Assembly: GCA_903868295.1 (NCBI GenBank)
Contig: CAIPUQ010000168.1
Span: forward strand, 1 to 6,606
DNA: 6,606 nucleotides
Source: an uncultured Roseiflexaceae bacterium
GTDB lineage: Bacteria; Chloroflexota; Chloroflexia; Chloroflexales; Roseiflexaceae
Direction of reading: 5' to 3'
Shown: positions 1 through 6,124 of the stretch, piece by piece
How positions within the stretch are numbered: the first letter of the stretch is position 1
How the letters are laid out: every line of letters begins with the position of its first letter
Made by a program: the position numbers and the translations under genes
Notes under the pieces: model-generated
Told to the model about the DNA's origin: nothing
The model's database searches: none
Seen by the model: the letters and a program-made list of their open reading frames with translations, nothing else

Positions 1-312
1 CAGTTGAATCGCCGTATGATTGGTCCCGAGATCTACCGTTGGTAGGGCGGCACCCATTTGGCCAGCCTCATCACCTCTGGTCAAAACATCGCCAATCCCC
101 AGTTGTCCACTCGAATTTGCACCCCAGCACTTGATAGTACCATTCGTCTGGATAGCACAGGTGTGGTCCCCACCGGCTGCGACTTGCAACGCATTGCTCA
201 CTCGTGGAGTAGTGAGATTTTTCGAATAGATGTCCTGCACACTCACGCTCATTGATACAAAAATTCCGATACAAAATACAACAAACAACAGACGCATGAA
301 ACTTTTTTTCAT
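1..312 (-). CDS. Secreted RCC1-repeat protein, N-terminal part (runs off left edge)
   Basis: The reverse strand is open from an ATG at 312 to the window edge, giving 104 residues without a stop. It begins MKKSFMRLLFVVFCIGIF, with a charged n-region and a hydrophobic core at about residues 7-25, as in a Sec signal peptide; no lipobox is visible. From about residue 42 it reads AAGGDHTCAIQTNGTIKCWG, then ANSSGQLGIGD and later GAALPTVDLGTNHTAIQL. This is the bacterial RCC1 (regulator of chromosome condensation) repeat pattern, including the paired cysteines of HTCA and KCWG. Such repeats form seven-bladed propellers used for protein-protein or surface interactions. Bacterial secreted versions have no settled function, so none is assigned. 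The 312 start is preferred over the in-frame ATG at 297 because it supplies the KK n-region and has a good ribosome binding site. The rest of the propeller lies outside the window. Confidence 0.86.
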   Translation of the reverse strand, partial: MKKSFMRLLFVVFCIGIFVSMSVSVQDIYSKNLTTPRVSNALQVAAGGDHTCAIQTNGTIKCWGANSSGQLGIGDVLTRGDEAGQMGAALPTVDLGTNHTAIQL

Positions 313-321
313 CCGGATTTG

Positions 322-327
322 TCCTTC
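322..327 (-). promoter_or_regulatory. Ribosome binding site of the RCC1-repeat gene
   Basis: GAAGGA on the reverse strand lies 9 bases before the ATG at 312. It supports that start over the downstream in-frame ATG at 297. Confidence 0.6.
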
Positions 328-369
328 ATTTATGTAATGCTCAATAATTACAAAAATCAAATATGCGCT

Positions 370-378
370 ATAGTACCA
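370..378 (-). promoter_or_regulatory. Possible extended -10 promoter for the RCC1-repeat gene
   Basis: The reverse strand reads TGGTACTAT: a TGn extension followed by TACTAT, which matches TATAAT at four of six positions. It would start transcription about 50 bases before the ATG at 312. There is no good -35 at 16-18 bases; the surroundings are simply AT-rich. This is a motif reading only. Confidence 0.3.
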
Positions 379-566
379 TATTATTAAAATAAATATTTAC
401 AATCGATTATCTGTTGCACAATTCATTACGCCAATCATTATGCTTGTGAGTATGGGTGCGTCGGAATACAACTCGACTGAGGTACGTCATTCATGGGTCG
501 ATCGCCGAACATATCGCGCAACCCGAAGCAAGTACCGATCAAATCAAGCGCTCACTGTTGCAAATA

Positions 567-601
567 ATCACCGATGCGGGGTGATCATCACGCCTGTGAT
601 G
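567..601. promoter_or_regulatory. Cluster of four alternating ATCAC/GTGAT half-sites, possible operator
   Basis: ATCAC occurs at 567-571 and 587-591, and GTGAT at 581-585 and 596-600. They form three overlapping perfect inverted repeats: ATCACC-N7-GGTGAT (567-585), GTGAT-N1-ATCAC (581-591) and CATCAC-N4-GTGATG (586-601). The cluster covers the place where a -35 element for the TATAAT box at 613 would sit, and no recognisable -35 is present. This arrangement fits a dimeric regulator binding there, as activator or repressor. The regulator is unknown, and a fold in RNA or chance are alternatives. Confidence 0.4.
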
Positions 602-612
602 CCGAAACACAA

Positions 613-618
613 TATAAT
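613..618 (+). promoter_or_regulatory. Probable -10 box of the ABC permease gene
   Basis: A perfect TATAAT lies 26 bases before the permease ATG, so transcription would begin about 20 bases before the start codon. The expected -35 window (about 589-596) has no TTGACA-like sequence and instead overlaps the half-site cluster, which suggests regulated or activator-dependent use. Confidence 0.45.
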
Positions 619-644
619 GTGGAAACGTTGTATATGGGTAGATT

Positions 645-3566
645 ATGAAAACACCACGTCTGTCGCTGCTCAGTGCATTGCTCCAAACAATCATCCGACG
701 GATGCTCGCTCAACCATTTTTATTATTTGTGGTGTGGTTCGGCTTTGCCATTGCAATAGGATTGACGGTCAGCATTCCTGTCTATGCCGAAGCCGCAGGG
801 TATCGACTGCTCATCAATGCAATCAGCGAAAAACAACAACCTGGGACGCGCCTCCCACCGTTTTCGTTAATATACAAGTTCGGCAGCGCCAAAACAAAAC
901 CCATTACCTACGAACAATGGCGACAGGCCGATCGCGCACTCGCAAATGTGGAAGGGTACGGCATCGACCTGCCGACGCCGCCACGGGTCCGCTACGCAGC
1001 CACCGAAAAACTCGATGTCCATTTTGCGGACAGCAAACCCACCACACCGGCATTGGTGCGTGCACGGATTGGCTTTCTGAGTGATTTCAACAACCACGCT
1101 CGCTTGGTTGCGGGGCGCTTTCCCACTGAATGGGATGGGAACGGTCCACTCGAGGTCTTGCTTGCAGAAAACACCATCAACAAAAGTATCATTCTGCTCG
1201 ATGATGTGCTCCAAGCGACCAAATATGGCGGGCCATATGCACTCGATCAGCAAATCGTCATTGTCGGTGTCTGGCAGCCCAAAAATGACAATGAGTTGTA
1301 TTGGTATGCGCCGGCGGCGTCGTTCAGCGACGTGCTGATTGTCCCCGAAGCGAGTTGGAAGACCGTCGTCAACCGCCCGCCTGCAGCGTTCGTTGAACAG
1401 GCAGGTTGGTACGCTGCCTACGACGGCGTCGGTATTCAGAGCAGCAAAACAGCAGCACTTACGGCGGGCATCACGACGCTCACCAGCGAATTGGGGCAGA
1501 TTCTGCCTGGAGTAGAGTTGTTCAAATCACCGCTCGAACAACTCGCCAAACAACAAGCCGAAGTCCGTACCCTCACCGTGACATTGTTGTTGTTTGGCGT
1601 ACCGCTGATTGGGCTACTCCTCGCATTTGTGTGGCAACTAGCGGGATTATTGGTTGCGCGTCAAGAGCTCGAAGTCGCAGTCTTGCGCAGTCGCGGCGTC
1701 AGCCGAATCGACTTGCTCGGGATGTCATTGCTCGAAGGGGTCATCATTGCACTTGCCGGGTTAGCGGCCGGATTACCCCTTGCGCTGGTGTTTGCACGTA
1801 TCATCGGCGTCACGCAATCGTTCCTTCGATTTGGCACGCTCAACGTACCTCCCCCTACGCTGTTGCCCGCTAGTGCATTCCATGGTGCAATCATTGCAGC
1901 ATTCGCCATCCCTGCAATCCTCATTCCCGCCATTGGACTCACGCGAAACACCATTGTCACCCTGCGGCAAGGACAGGCGCGACAACGCAACAAACCATGG
2001 GTCGAACGCTTTTTTGTGGATGTATTGTTGCTCATCCCGGCCTGGTACGGCTACCAGCAGCTGGCTGTCGGCAAATCTTTGTCGGTTCCAGGTCTTGATG
2101 CAACGGGGTCGCTCAGTGACCCTTTTCGCAATCCACTCCTTCTGTTAGCTCCCGCATTGAGCATTGCAGCTGGGACTTTGCTGATGATCCGGTCCTTCCC
2201 CTACCTCGTACGGGCAACTGCATGGCTGGTTGAACGATATCCAGGGATCGCCATGATCTCTGCATTGCGGCAGCTCGCACGTAATCCAACCAGTTTGCGC
2301 GGGCCAACGCTGCTCCTTATTCTCACCATCAGCTTAGCGACATTTACCGCGTCGATGGCCCGTACCTTAGATCAATACAGCACAGACCGCGCCTATTATC
2401 GGAGCGGCGCCGATTACCGACTGATGCCCCGTTCCATCAGCGACACGTCGGCAGATATCGCAGGCGAACCACCAAATCTGCCTGATCCAGACTTGCTGCA
2501 AAACGGCACACAACTCTCTTCGACTTCAGGTGAACAAACGACCAACATTTCGCTTGATTATGTCTATGTGCCTGTCTCGGATTTTGCCGAGATAGACGGG
2601 ATCGAAGCAGCCACGAACGTCGCGGTCAGCACGGCAGACATCGTGGTAAACGGCGAACCAAACAACGCAATCCTGTATGCAATTGATCCCGCGACCTTCA
2701 CACAAGTCGTCGGGAAGGCGTGGCGTGCGGATTACGACAATCGCCCGCTCGGCACCATAATCAATGATATGAGTACCAATGTCGACGATGCACTAATCAG
2801 TGCAGCATTTGCACAAACAGCAAATGTCCGTATCGGCGATCGGATAACGGTTGTCTCGGATAGTCTCGGAACTCGACGACCCATTTCGCTGACCGTGCGT
2901 GGGGTTGTGTCGTACATGCCTACCCTGTACAACGAGGGCAAGCCGTTTGTACTCGCACACTACTCCTACATCGTCGAAGAACTTGGCGGGAACTACGCAT
3001 ACGAAATTTGGCTGGCAAGCAATACAACAGCAAACTCCGTTGCCGTCCAAGCCGAAGCGTATCGCAATGGTTTGCGGGTATTACCGTATACTCCCGATGC
3101 GTTCATCACTGCAGAAATTCTCCAACCACAACGGCAAGGTTTGTTTGGATTACTCTCGGTCGGATTTTTTGCAACAGGCGTTATGTCAATGGTAGGCATG
3201 TTAGCGTACGTTCTCCTCACACTCCGCAAACGCAGCGTCGAATTCGGTGTATTGCGTGCCATTGGCATCACCCAACGTGCACTGCGCAGTACGTTGAGTC
3301 TCGAACAAGTCATCACCATCGGGTTTGCCACACTCACGGGATTAGTTGTCGGCGTTGTGACTAGTCGCTTGTTCCTACCGTTCTTGAAAGTACGGCAGGG
3401 TACGTTCCCGGACACCCCTCCATTTGTGGTGCAATTTGCCGCACGGGACATCGGGTACATCTGTGTCACTGCGATGGCGCTGATGGTCCTGATTATCCTG
3501 CTCGAACTGCTGATTGTGCAGCGCATGCGCATCGGCGAAGCGGTGAAGCTGGGTGAAGCGGTATAA
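645..3566 (+). CDS. ABC transporter permease with two FtsX domains (MacB/LolE-like superfamily)
   Basis: This 973-residue integral membrane protein is the transmembrane part of a type VII-like ABC system (MacB/FtsX/LolCE superfamily), which uses ATP to drive periplasmic work or export rather than classic import. The first membrane helix is about residues 24-48 and is followed by a large outside domain (about 50-305). The first FtsX domain covers about 308-435 and includes RQELEVAVLRSRGVSRIDLL. Further helices lie near 455-472, 495-515 and 553-572. A second outside domain (about 575-830) precedes the second FtsX domain (about 832-973), with RKRSVEFGVLRAIGITQRAL and a final helix near 936-958. 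The two cytoplasmic segments VAVLRSRG and FGVLRAIG are the coupling-helix signature that contacts the ATPase. The C-terminus carries a small repeat, IGEAVK/LGEAV. An in-frame TAG at 639-641 makes 645 the first possible start; the ribosome binding site is weak (GGG at 636-638). No ATP-binding subunit is adjacent, so substrate and partner remain unknown. Confidence 0.9.
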   Translation: MKTPRLSLLSALLQTIIRRMLAQPFLLFVVWFGFAIAIGLTVSIPVYAEAAGYRLLINAISEKQQPGTRLPPFSLIYKFGSAKTKPITYEQWRQADRALANVEGYGIDLPTPPRVRYAATEKLDVHFADSKPTTPALVRARIGFLSDFNNHARLVAGRFPTEWDGNGPLEVLLAENTINKSIILLDDVLQATKYGGPYALDQQIVIVGVWQPKNDNELYWYAPAASFSDVLIVPEASWKTVVNRPPAAFVEQAGWYAAYDGVGIQSSKTAALTAGITTLTSELGQILPGVELFKSPLEQLAKQQAEVRTLTVTLLLFGVPLIGLLLAFVWQLAGLLVARQELEVAVLRSRGVSRIDLLGMSLLEGVIIALAGLAAGLPLALVFARIIGVTQSFLRFGTLNVPPPTLLPASAFHGAIIAAFAIPAILIPAIGLTRNTIVTLRQGQARQRNKPWVERFFVDVLLLIPAWYGYQQLAVGKSLSVPGLDATGSLSDPFRNPLLLLAPALSIAAGTLLMIRSFPYLVRATAWLVERYPGIAMISALRQLARNPTSLRGPTLLLILTISLATFTASMARTLDQYSTDRAYYRSGADYRLMPRSISDTSADIAGEPPNLPDPDLLQNGTQLSSTSGEQTTNISLDYVYVPVSDFAEIDGIEAATNVAVSTADIVVNGEPNNAILYAIDPATFTQVVGKAWRADYDNRPLGTIINDMSTNVDDALISAAFAQTANVRIGDRITVVSDSLGTRRPISLTVRGVVSYMPTLYNEGKPFVLAHYSYIVEELGGNYAYEIWLASNTTANSVAVQAEAYRNGLRVLPYTPDAFITAEILQPQRQGLFGLLSVGFFATGVMSMVGMLAYVLLTLRKRSVEFGVLRAIGITQRALRSTLSLEQVITIGFATLTGLVVGVVTSRLFLPFLKVRQGTFPDTPPFVVQFAARDIGYICVTAMALMVLIILLELLIVQRMRIGEAVKLGEAV

Positions 3567-3590
3567 CTGCGTCAAACAGGTCGATTGCTG

Positions 3591-3599
3591 TGGTATGAT
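3591..3599 (+). promoter_or_regulatory. Possible extended -10 promoter of the PsbP/Mog1-like gene
   Basis: TGGTATGAT contains a TGn extension and TATGAT (five of six matches to TATAAT). Transcription would begin near 3606, about 30 bases before the ATG at 3636. No convincing -35 is seen, which is acceptable for extended -10 promoters. If real, the gene is transcribed independently of the permease, and the earlier in-frame start at 3585 could not be used from this promoter. Confidence 0.4.
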
Positions 3600-3635
3600 T
3601 GCAGAAATTGCATTGTTGAAACGAAAGTACGTACG

Positions 3636-4202
3636 ATGACAACACGACCAACACCAAAATTCACCGGTATCCAAACATATGCGGACCGACTCGGGCGCTA
3701 CACGATACGTTTCCCAAGCGATTGGGCCAGATTCGACCTTGATCACGGCCGAGACGGTGTACTTGCATCACCATCACCGACAAATCTTGCTACGTATGTC
3801 GCTGTGTGGGTCGAGAAGCTCGACTTTCAAGCAACTGCAGAAGATGCGGATGATCTGTCTGAAGCTTTCGACAAGGGATTGGCGCAGCTTCCTGATGCCG
3901 TGATTTCAGAGTCTGAGAATTTGGTTTTGGGCAATCTTGTGAAACTCGAGCGGTTTTATACGTTCCGCGACAACGACATCATTCGCAAACGCAAAGTATG
4001 GGCCATGTATGTCGCCGATTGGCTTATGGTGGTTACCTATCAGGGAGAATCAGTCGAGGAGTGGGAACATTGGTACGCAATGGCCAACCAATCCTTTTTC
4101 CACTTTGTCATTCCACCTGAGTTGTTTTATGCCACGGACCGCGATTTGACCAAAAAAGGAACGCCAGTGGCCCGTGTTCCGCGCGGCAAACCCAAAAACT
4201 AG
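3636..4202 (+). CDS. Small soluble protein of PsbP/Mog1/DUF1795-like type, function unknown
   Basis: This is a 188-residue protein with no signal peptide or membrane helix, so it is probably cytoplasmic. The N-terminal stretch YADRLGRYTIRFPSDWARFD (about residues 15-34) matches the opening of the PsbP/Mog1/DUF1795 fold: a strand, then a Pro-x-x-Trp turn. It continues with alternating strands and a helix (about 68-84), then KLERFYTF (103-110), VWAMYVADWLMVVTYQG (121-137) and EEWEHWYAMANQSFFHFVI (141-159). The end is basic (KKGTPVARVPRGKPKN). In this fold group the members are often partners or stability factors for membrane or secreted proteins, but no activity can be read here. The ATG at 3636 is chosen over an in-frame ATG at 3585 because residues before it show no family pattern and a promoter-like site overlaps them. 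It lies 69 bases after the permease gene and ends just before a strong terminator. The fold assignment is a pattern judgement. Confidence 0.72.
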   Translation: MTTRPTPKFTGIQTYADRLGRYTIRFPSDWARFDLDHGRDGVLASPSPTNLATYVAVWVEKLDFQATAEDADDLSEAFDKGLAQLPDAVISESENLVLGNLVKLERFYTFRDNDIIRKRKVWAMYVADWLMVVTYQGESVEEWEHWYAMANQSFFHFVIPPELFYATDRDLTKKGTPVARVPRGKPKN

Positions 4203-4208
4203 CATCAC

Positions 4209-4248
4209 ACAAAACCCCCGCTCGCAATGCGAGCGGGGGTTTTGTTTT
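4209..4248. terminator. Strong bidirectional Rho-independent terminator
   Basis: A perfect 17-bp stem pairs 4209-4225 with 4229-4245 around a three-base AAT loop (4226-4228); its core is CCCCCGCTCGC against GCGAGCGGGGG. On the plus strand it runs into TTTTGTTTT (4240-4248), and on the minus strand into TTTTGT. It begins 7 bases after the stop of the plus-strand gene and about 10 bases past the end of the minus-strand gene, so it can stop transcription from both convergent units. Confidence 0.95.
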
Positions 4249-4255
4249 CGTCGTG

Positions 4256-4618
4256 TTATGCATCTGCCCATGCAAGGTATGTGTCGAGTGATGCATTGTA
4301 GTAGACATGCAAGACCTGATTAAAGGTTACTTGCTGTGCTGCCTCAAACACATCAGTCTCGTCATCGCCATACGCGATGAGCATGGCCTGTTCTGGGTGG
4401 TATTCGTCCTCACCAGGTGGGATCACCATCGCAAGCCACTGATCAGGGTACCGTGCTTCGATGCCCCGGACATCCTCTACTTTGCCACGTTCGTGCATAC
4501 CCGTGTACGGACATCCGCAGTCACAATTGGGGCCGCAGCTACTGTGGTCGCCAGTCCCACACGACGACATCCCATTCCCACCATGTTCGGCACTCGTGAG
4601 TCGTACGACAACAGGCAT
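4256..4618 (-). CDS. Small protein with cysteine-rich N-terminus, downstream of lpdA, function unknown
   Basis: This 120-residue soluble protein is not one I can name. Its N-terminal part has five cysteines in a 17-residue span (C20, C28, C32, C34, C36; pattern C-x7-C-x3-C-x-C-x-C) plus H12, H25 and H42, within SSCGTGDHSSCGPNCDCGC. Such spacing suggests metal binding, but it matches no standard zinc ribbon or ferredoxin. The rest (about residues 52-120) includes ARYPDQWLAMVIPPGEDEY, then LIAYGDDETDVFEAAQQ and VLHVYYNASLD. This resembles small one-domain proteins of the DUF5678 kind (a WVA strand, a G/D turn, an EA-rich helix, a final strand), but that is only a shape resemblance. The start at 4618 has a strong GAGGAG five bases before it. 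The gene begins 15 bases after the lpdA stop on the same strand with no room for a separate promoter, so the two are probably co-transcribed. It ends at the shared terminator. M17 is a less likely alternative start. Confidence 0.8.
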   Translation of the reverse strand: MPVVVRLTSAEHGGNGMSSCGTGDHSSCGPNCDCGCPYTGMHERGKVEDVRGIEARYPDQWLAMVIPPGEDEYHPEQAMLIAYGDDETDVFEAAQQVTFNQVLHVYYNASLDTYLAWADA

Positions 4619-4623
4619 AGAGA

Positions 4624-4629
4624 CTCCTC
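4624..4629 (-). promoter_or_regulatory. Ribosome binding site of the Cys-rich protein gene
   Basis: GAGGAG on the reverse strand lies 5 bases before the ATG at 4618 and inside the 15-base gap after the lpdA stop. It shows that the small reading frame is translated and fixes its start. Confidence 0.75.
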
Positions 4630-4633
4630 GCGA

Positions 4634-6049
4634 TTACATGTGAATCGCATGACCTTCGGCTGCAGCATGCGCGGCTTCGCCGAGCGCTTCGTACAACGTA
4701 GGGTGTGCATGAATCGTACGCATCAACGACTCTGTGGTCGCTTCGTGTGACAACGCAACACCACCCTCGGCGATAAGTTCGGTCACCCGTGGTCCAATCA
4801 AATGCATGCCAAGCACAGCATCGTACTTCTTCTCGGCAACGATTTTGATGAAGCCAGTGCGTTGGCCGAGAATGGTGGCTTTGCCGTTGCCCGCAAACGA
4901 GAACTTACCGATTTTGACATCATAGCCCTTCTCGCGAGCCTTGGCCTCGGTCATCCCGACACTCGCAATTTCAGGTGTCGCGTACGTGCATGCGGCAATG
5001 ATACTGTAGTCAATGGGTTTTGGATTATTCTTTGCAATGACATCGGCTGCCAGAATACCTTCTGCCGATGATTTGTGTGCCAACCATGGGGTGGTTGCTG
5101 CGCAGTCACCAATGGCATAGACACCTTCGACGTTCGTCCGCATGTGGGCATCAACCGTAATGAAGCCGCGTTGGTCGAGTGCAACCCCGCGTTGTTCGAT
5201 CCCGAGACTGCCAGTGTTGGCAACAATCCCTACACCGACAACCGCACGCTCGGCTTCCACAATGATTTCTTTGCCATTCGAATCCGTTATCACTGCTTTC
5301 ACACCAGAGCCAGTCTTGCTGATGGTGTTGAGCTTCGCACCGGTGTGAATGACAATGCCACGCTTTTCGAGCGCTTTGGTCAATTCTGCACTGATTTCTT
5401 CGTCTTCGTTGGGGACAATTCGTGGCAGTGCTTCGATGAGGGTCACTTTGCTTCCAAACGTACGGAACATCGATGCGAATTCGACACCAATTGCACCCGC
5501 GCCAACAACCAGCAGAGACGCAGGAATCTGCTTCATACTGAGTGCCTGCCACGACGACAAGATGTACTCACCATCAAACACTGCACCGATTGCAGGAATC
5601 TCGCGGGGGCGTGCACCCGTTGCCAAAATGGTGTTCTTGGCGGTGATGACCCGCTTCGCGCCATCGGCAGCGGTTACCACCACACTGCCGCGGTCGCCGA
5701 GCATGCCTGCTCCGTTGACTACATCGATTTTGTTCTTTTTCATCAAAAAAGACACACCAGCAGTCATCTGCTTTACCACACCATCTTTGTTCTTGATGGT
5801 GGCATCCCAGTCGATGGTTGGTTCACCTACCTTGATGCCAAACTTCGCACTGCCATGAATCTCTTCGAAGAGGTCTGCGGTATGCAAGAGCGCCTTGGTC
5901 GGGATACAACCGACATTCAGACACACACCACCCATATACTGACGCTCAACAATAGCTGTTTTGAGACCGAGCTGTGCCGCACGAATTGCAGCGACATACC
6001 CACCTGGGCCTGCACCGACAATCACGACATCATACGTTTGATCGCTCAC
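4634..6049 (-). CDS. lpdA: Dihydrolipoamide dehydrogenase (E3)
   Basis: This 471-residue cytoplasmic flavoenzyme reoxidises protein-bound dihydrolipoamide with NAD+, serving pyruvate, 2-oxoglutarate or branched-chain dehydrogenase complexes or the glycine cleavage system. Numbered from the GTG start, the FAD-binding motif VVIVGAGPGGYVAA is near residue 8, the redox disulfide is C43/C48 in GGVCLNVGCIPTKAL, and the NAD-binding motif VVGAGAIGVEFAS is at about 181-193. The second FAD motif GVYAIGDCA is at about 309-317, and the catalytic pair H449/E454 lies in HAHPTLYEALGEA. The length matches the family and all active residues are present, so it should be functional. The frame stays open to a GTG at 6118, but the GTG at 6049 is chosen: it has GGAAGG 7 bases upstream, and the extra 23 residues do not match the family. 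A possible extended -10 lies inside that upstream stretch. The next gene follows after 15 bases. No lipoamide-dependent E1 or E2 gene is in the window, so its complex cannot be told. Other disulfide reductases (mercuric, glutathione) are unlikely given HPTLYE and CLNVGC. Confidence 0.97.
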   Translation of the reverse strand: MSDQTYDVVIVGAGPGGYVAAIRAAQLGLKTAIVERQYMGGVCLNVGCIPTKALLHTADLFEEIHGSAKFGIKVGEPTIDWDATIKNKDGVVKQMTAGVSFLMKKNKIDVVNGAGMLGDRGSVVVTAADGAKRVITAKNTILATGARPREIPAIGAVFDGEYILSSWQALSMKQIPASLLVVGAGAIGVEFASMFRTFGSKVTLIEALPRIVPNEDEEISAELTKALEKRGIVIHTGAKLNTISKTGSGVKAVITDSNGKEIIVEAERAVVGVGIVANTGSLGIEQRGVALDQRGFITVDAHMRTNVEGVYAIGDCAATTPWLAHKSSAEGILAADVIAKNNPKPIDYSIIAACTYATPEIASVGMTEAKAREKGYDVKIGKFSFAGNGKATILGQRTGFIKIVAEKKYDAVLGMHLIGPRVTELIAEGGVALSHEATTESLMRTIHAHPTLYEALGEAAHAAAEGHAIHM

Positions 6050-6056
6050 AATTGTA

Positions 6057-6062
6057 CCTTCC
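6057..6062 (-). promoter_or_regulatory. Ribosome binding site deciding the lpdA GTG start
   Basis: GGAAGG on the reverse strand sits 7 bases before the GTG at 6049. It favours this start over the longer frame from 6118. Confidence 0.7.
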
Positions 6063-6087
6063 GACTTGAAAGCTCTGACCGGTGTAT

Positions 6088-6096
6088 ATTCTACCA
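6088..6096 (-). promoter_or_regulatory. Possible extended -10 promoter of the lpdA operon
   Basis: The reverse strand reads TGGTAGAAT: a TGn extension and TAGAAT (five of six matches to TATAAT) in the 75-base gap between the HTH gene and lpdA. It would give a leader of about 30 bases. The sequence 17 bases upstream is a poor -35. Read-through from the HTH gene is also possible, since no terminator is seen in the gap. Confidence 0.4.
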
Positions 6097-6124
6097 CCGA
6101 TTGAGCAACGCAATTCACCGCATA

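Larger units (their letters stand above)
313..644. other. Divergent intergenic region between the RCC1 gene and the ABC permease
   Basis: This 332-base gap separates two divergently transcribed genes. Positions about 328-430 are clearly AT-rich; the remainder resembles coding DNA in composition. The right part holds the half-site cluster (567-600) and a TATAAT box (613-618); the left part holds a possible promoter for the minus-strand gene. A reading frame starting at 440 crosses it and runs into the permease gene, but its product is rich in His, Arg and Cys with no domain pattern, so I do not count it as a gene. I see no RNA gene or riboswitch fold. Confidence 0.7.

Noticed and set aside
440..1084. 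214-residue plus-strand reading frame starting in the intergenic region
   Set aside because: It overlaps the clear permease gene in another frame for most of its length, has a His/Arg/Cys-rich product with no domain pattern, and lacks a ribosome binding site.
2993..3532. 179-residue minus-strand reading frame opposite the permease
   Set aside because: The product is Arg/Thr/Asn/Met-rich with no membrane or domain pattern, and it lies wholly inside the second FtsX domain coding region.
3534..3562. Imperfect direct repeat GGCGAAGCGGT / GGTGAAGCGGT at the permease 3' end
   Set aside because: It is explained by the coded C-terminal IGEAVK/LGEAV sequence; there is no sign of an attachment site or mobile element.
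4307..4750. 147-residue plus-strand reading frame
   Set aside because: It lies antisense to the Cys-rich gene and the end of lpdA, both of which have ribosome binding sites and sensible products.
6050..6118. Longer lpdA start at GTG 6118
   Set aside because: The extra 23 residues do not fit the family, the site lacks a good ribosome binding site, and the extension covers a likely promoter.
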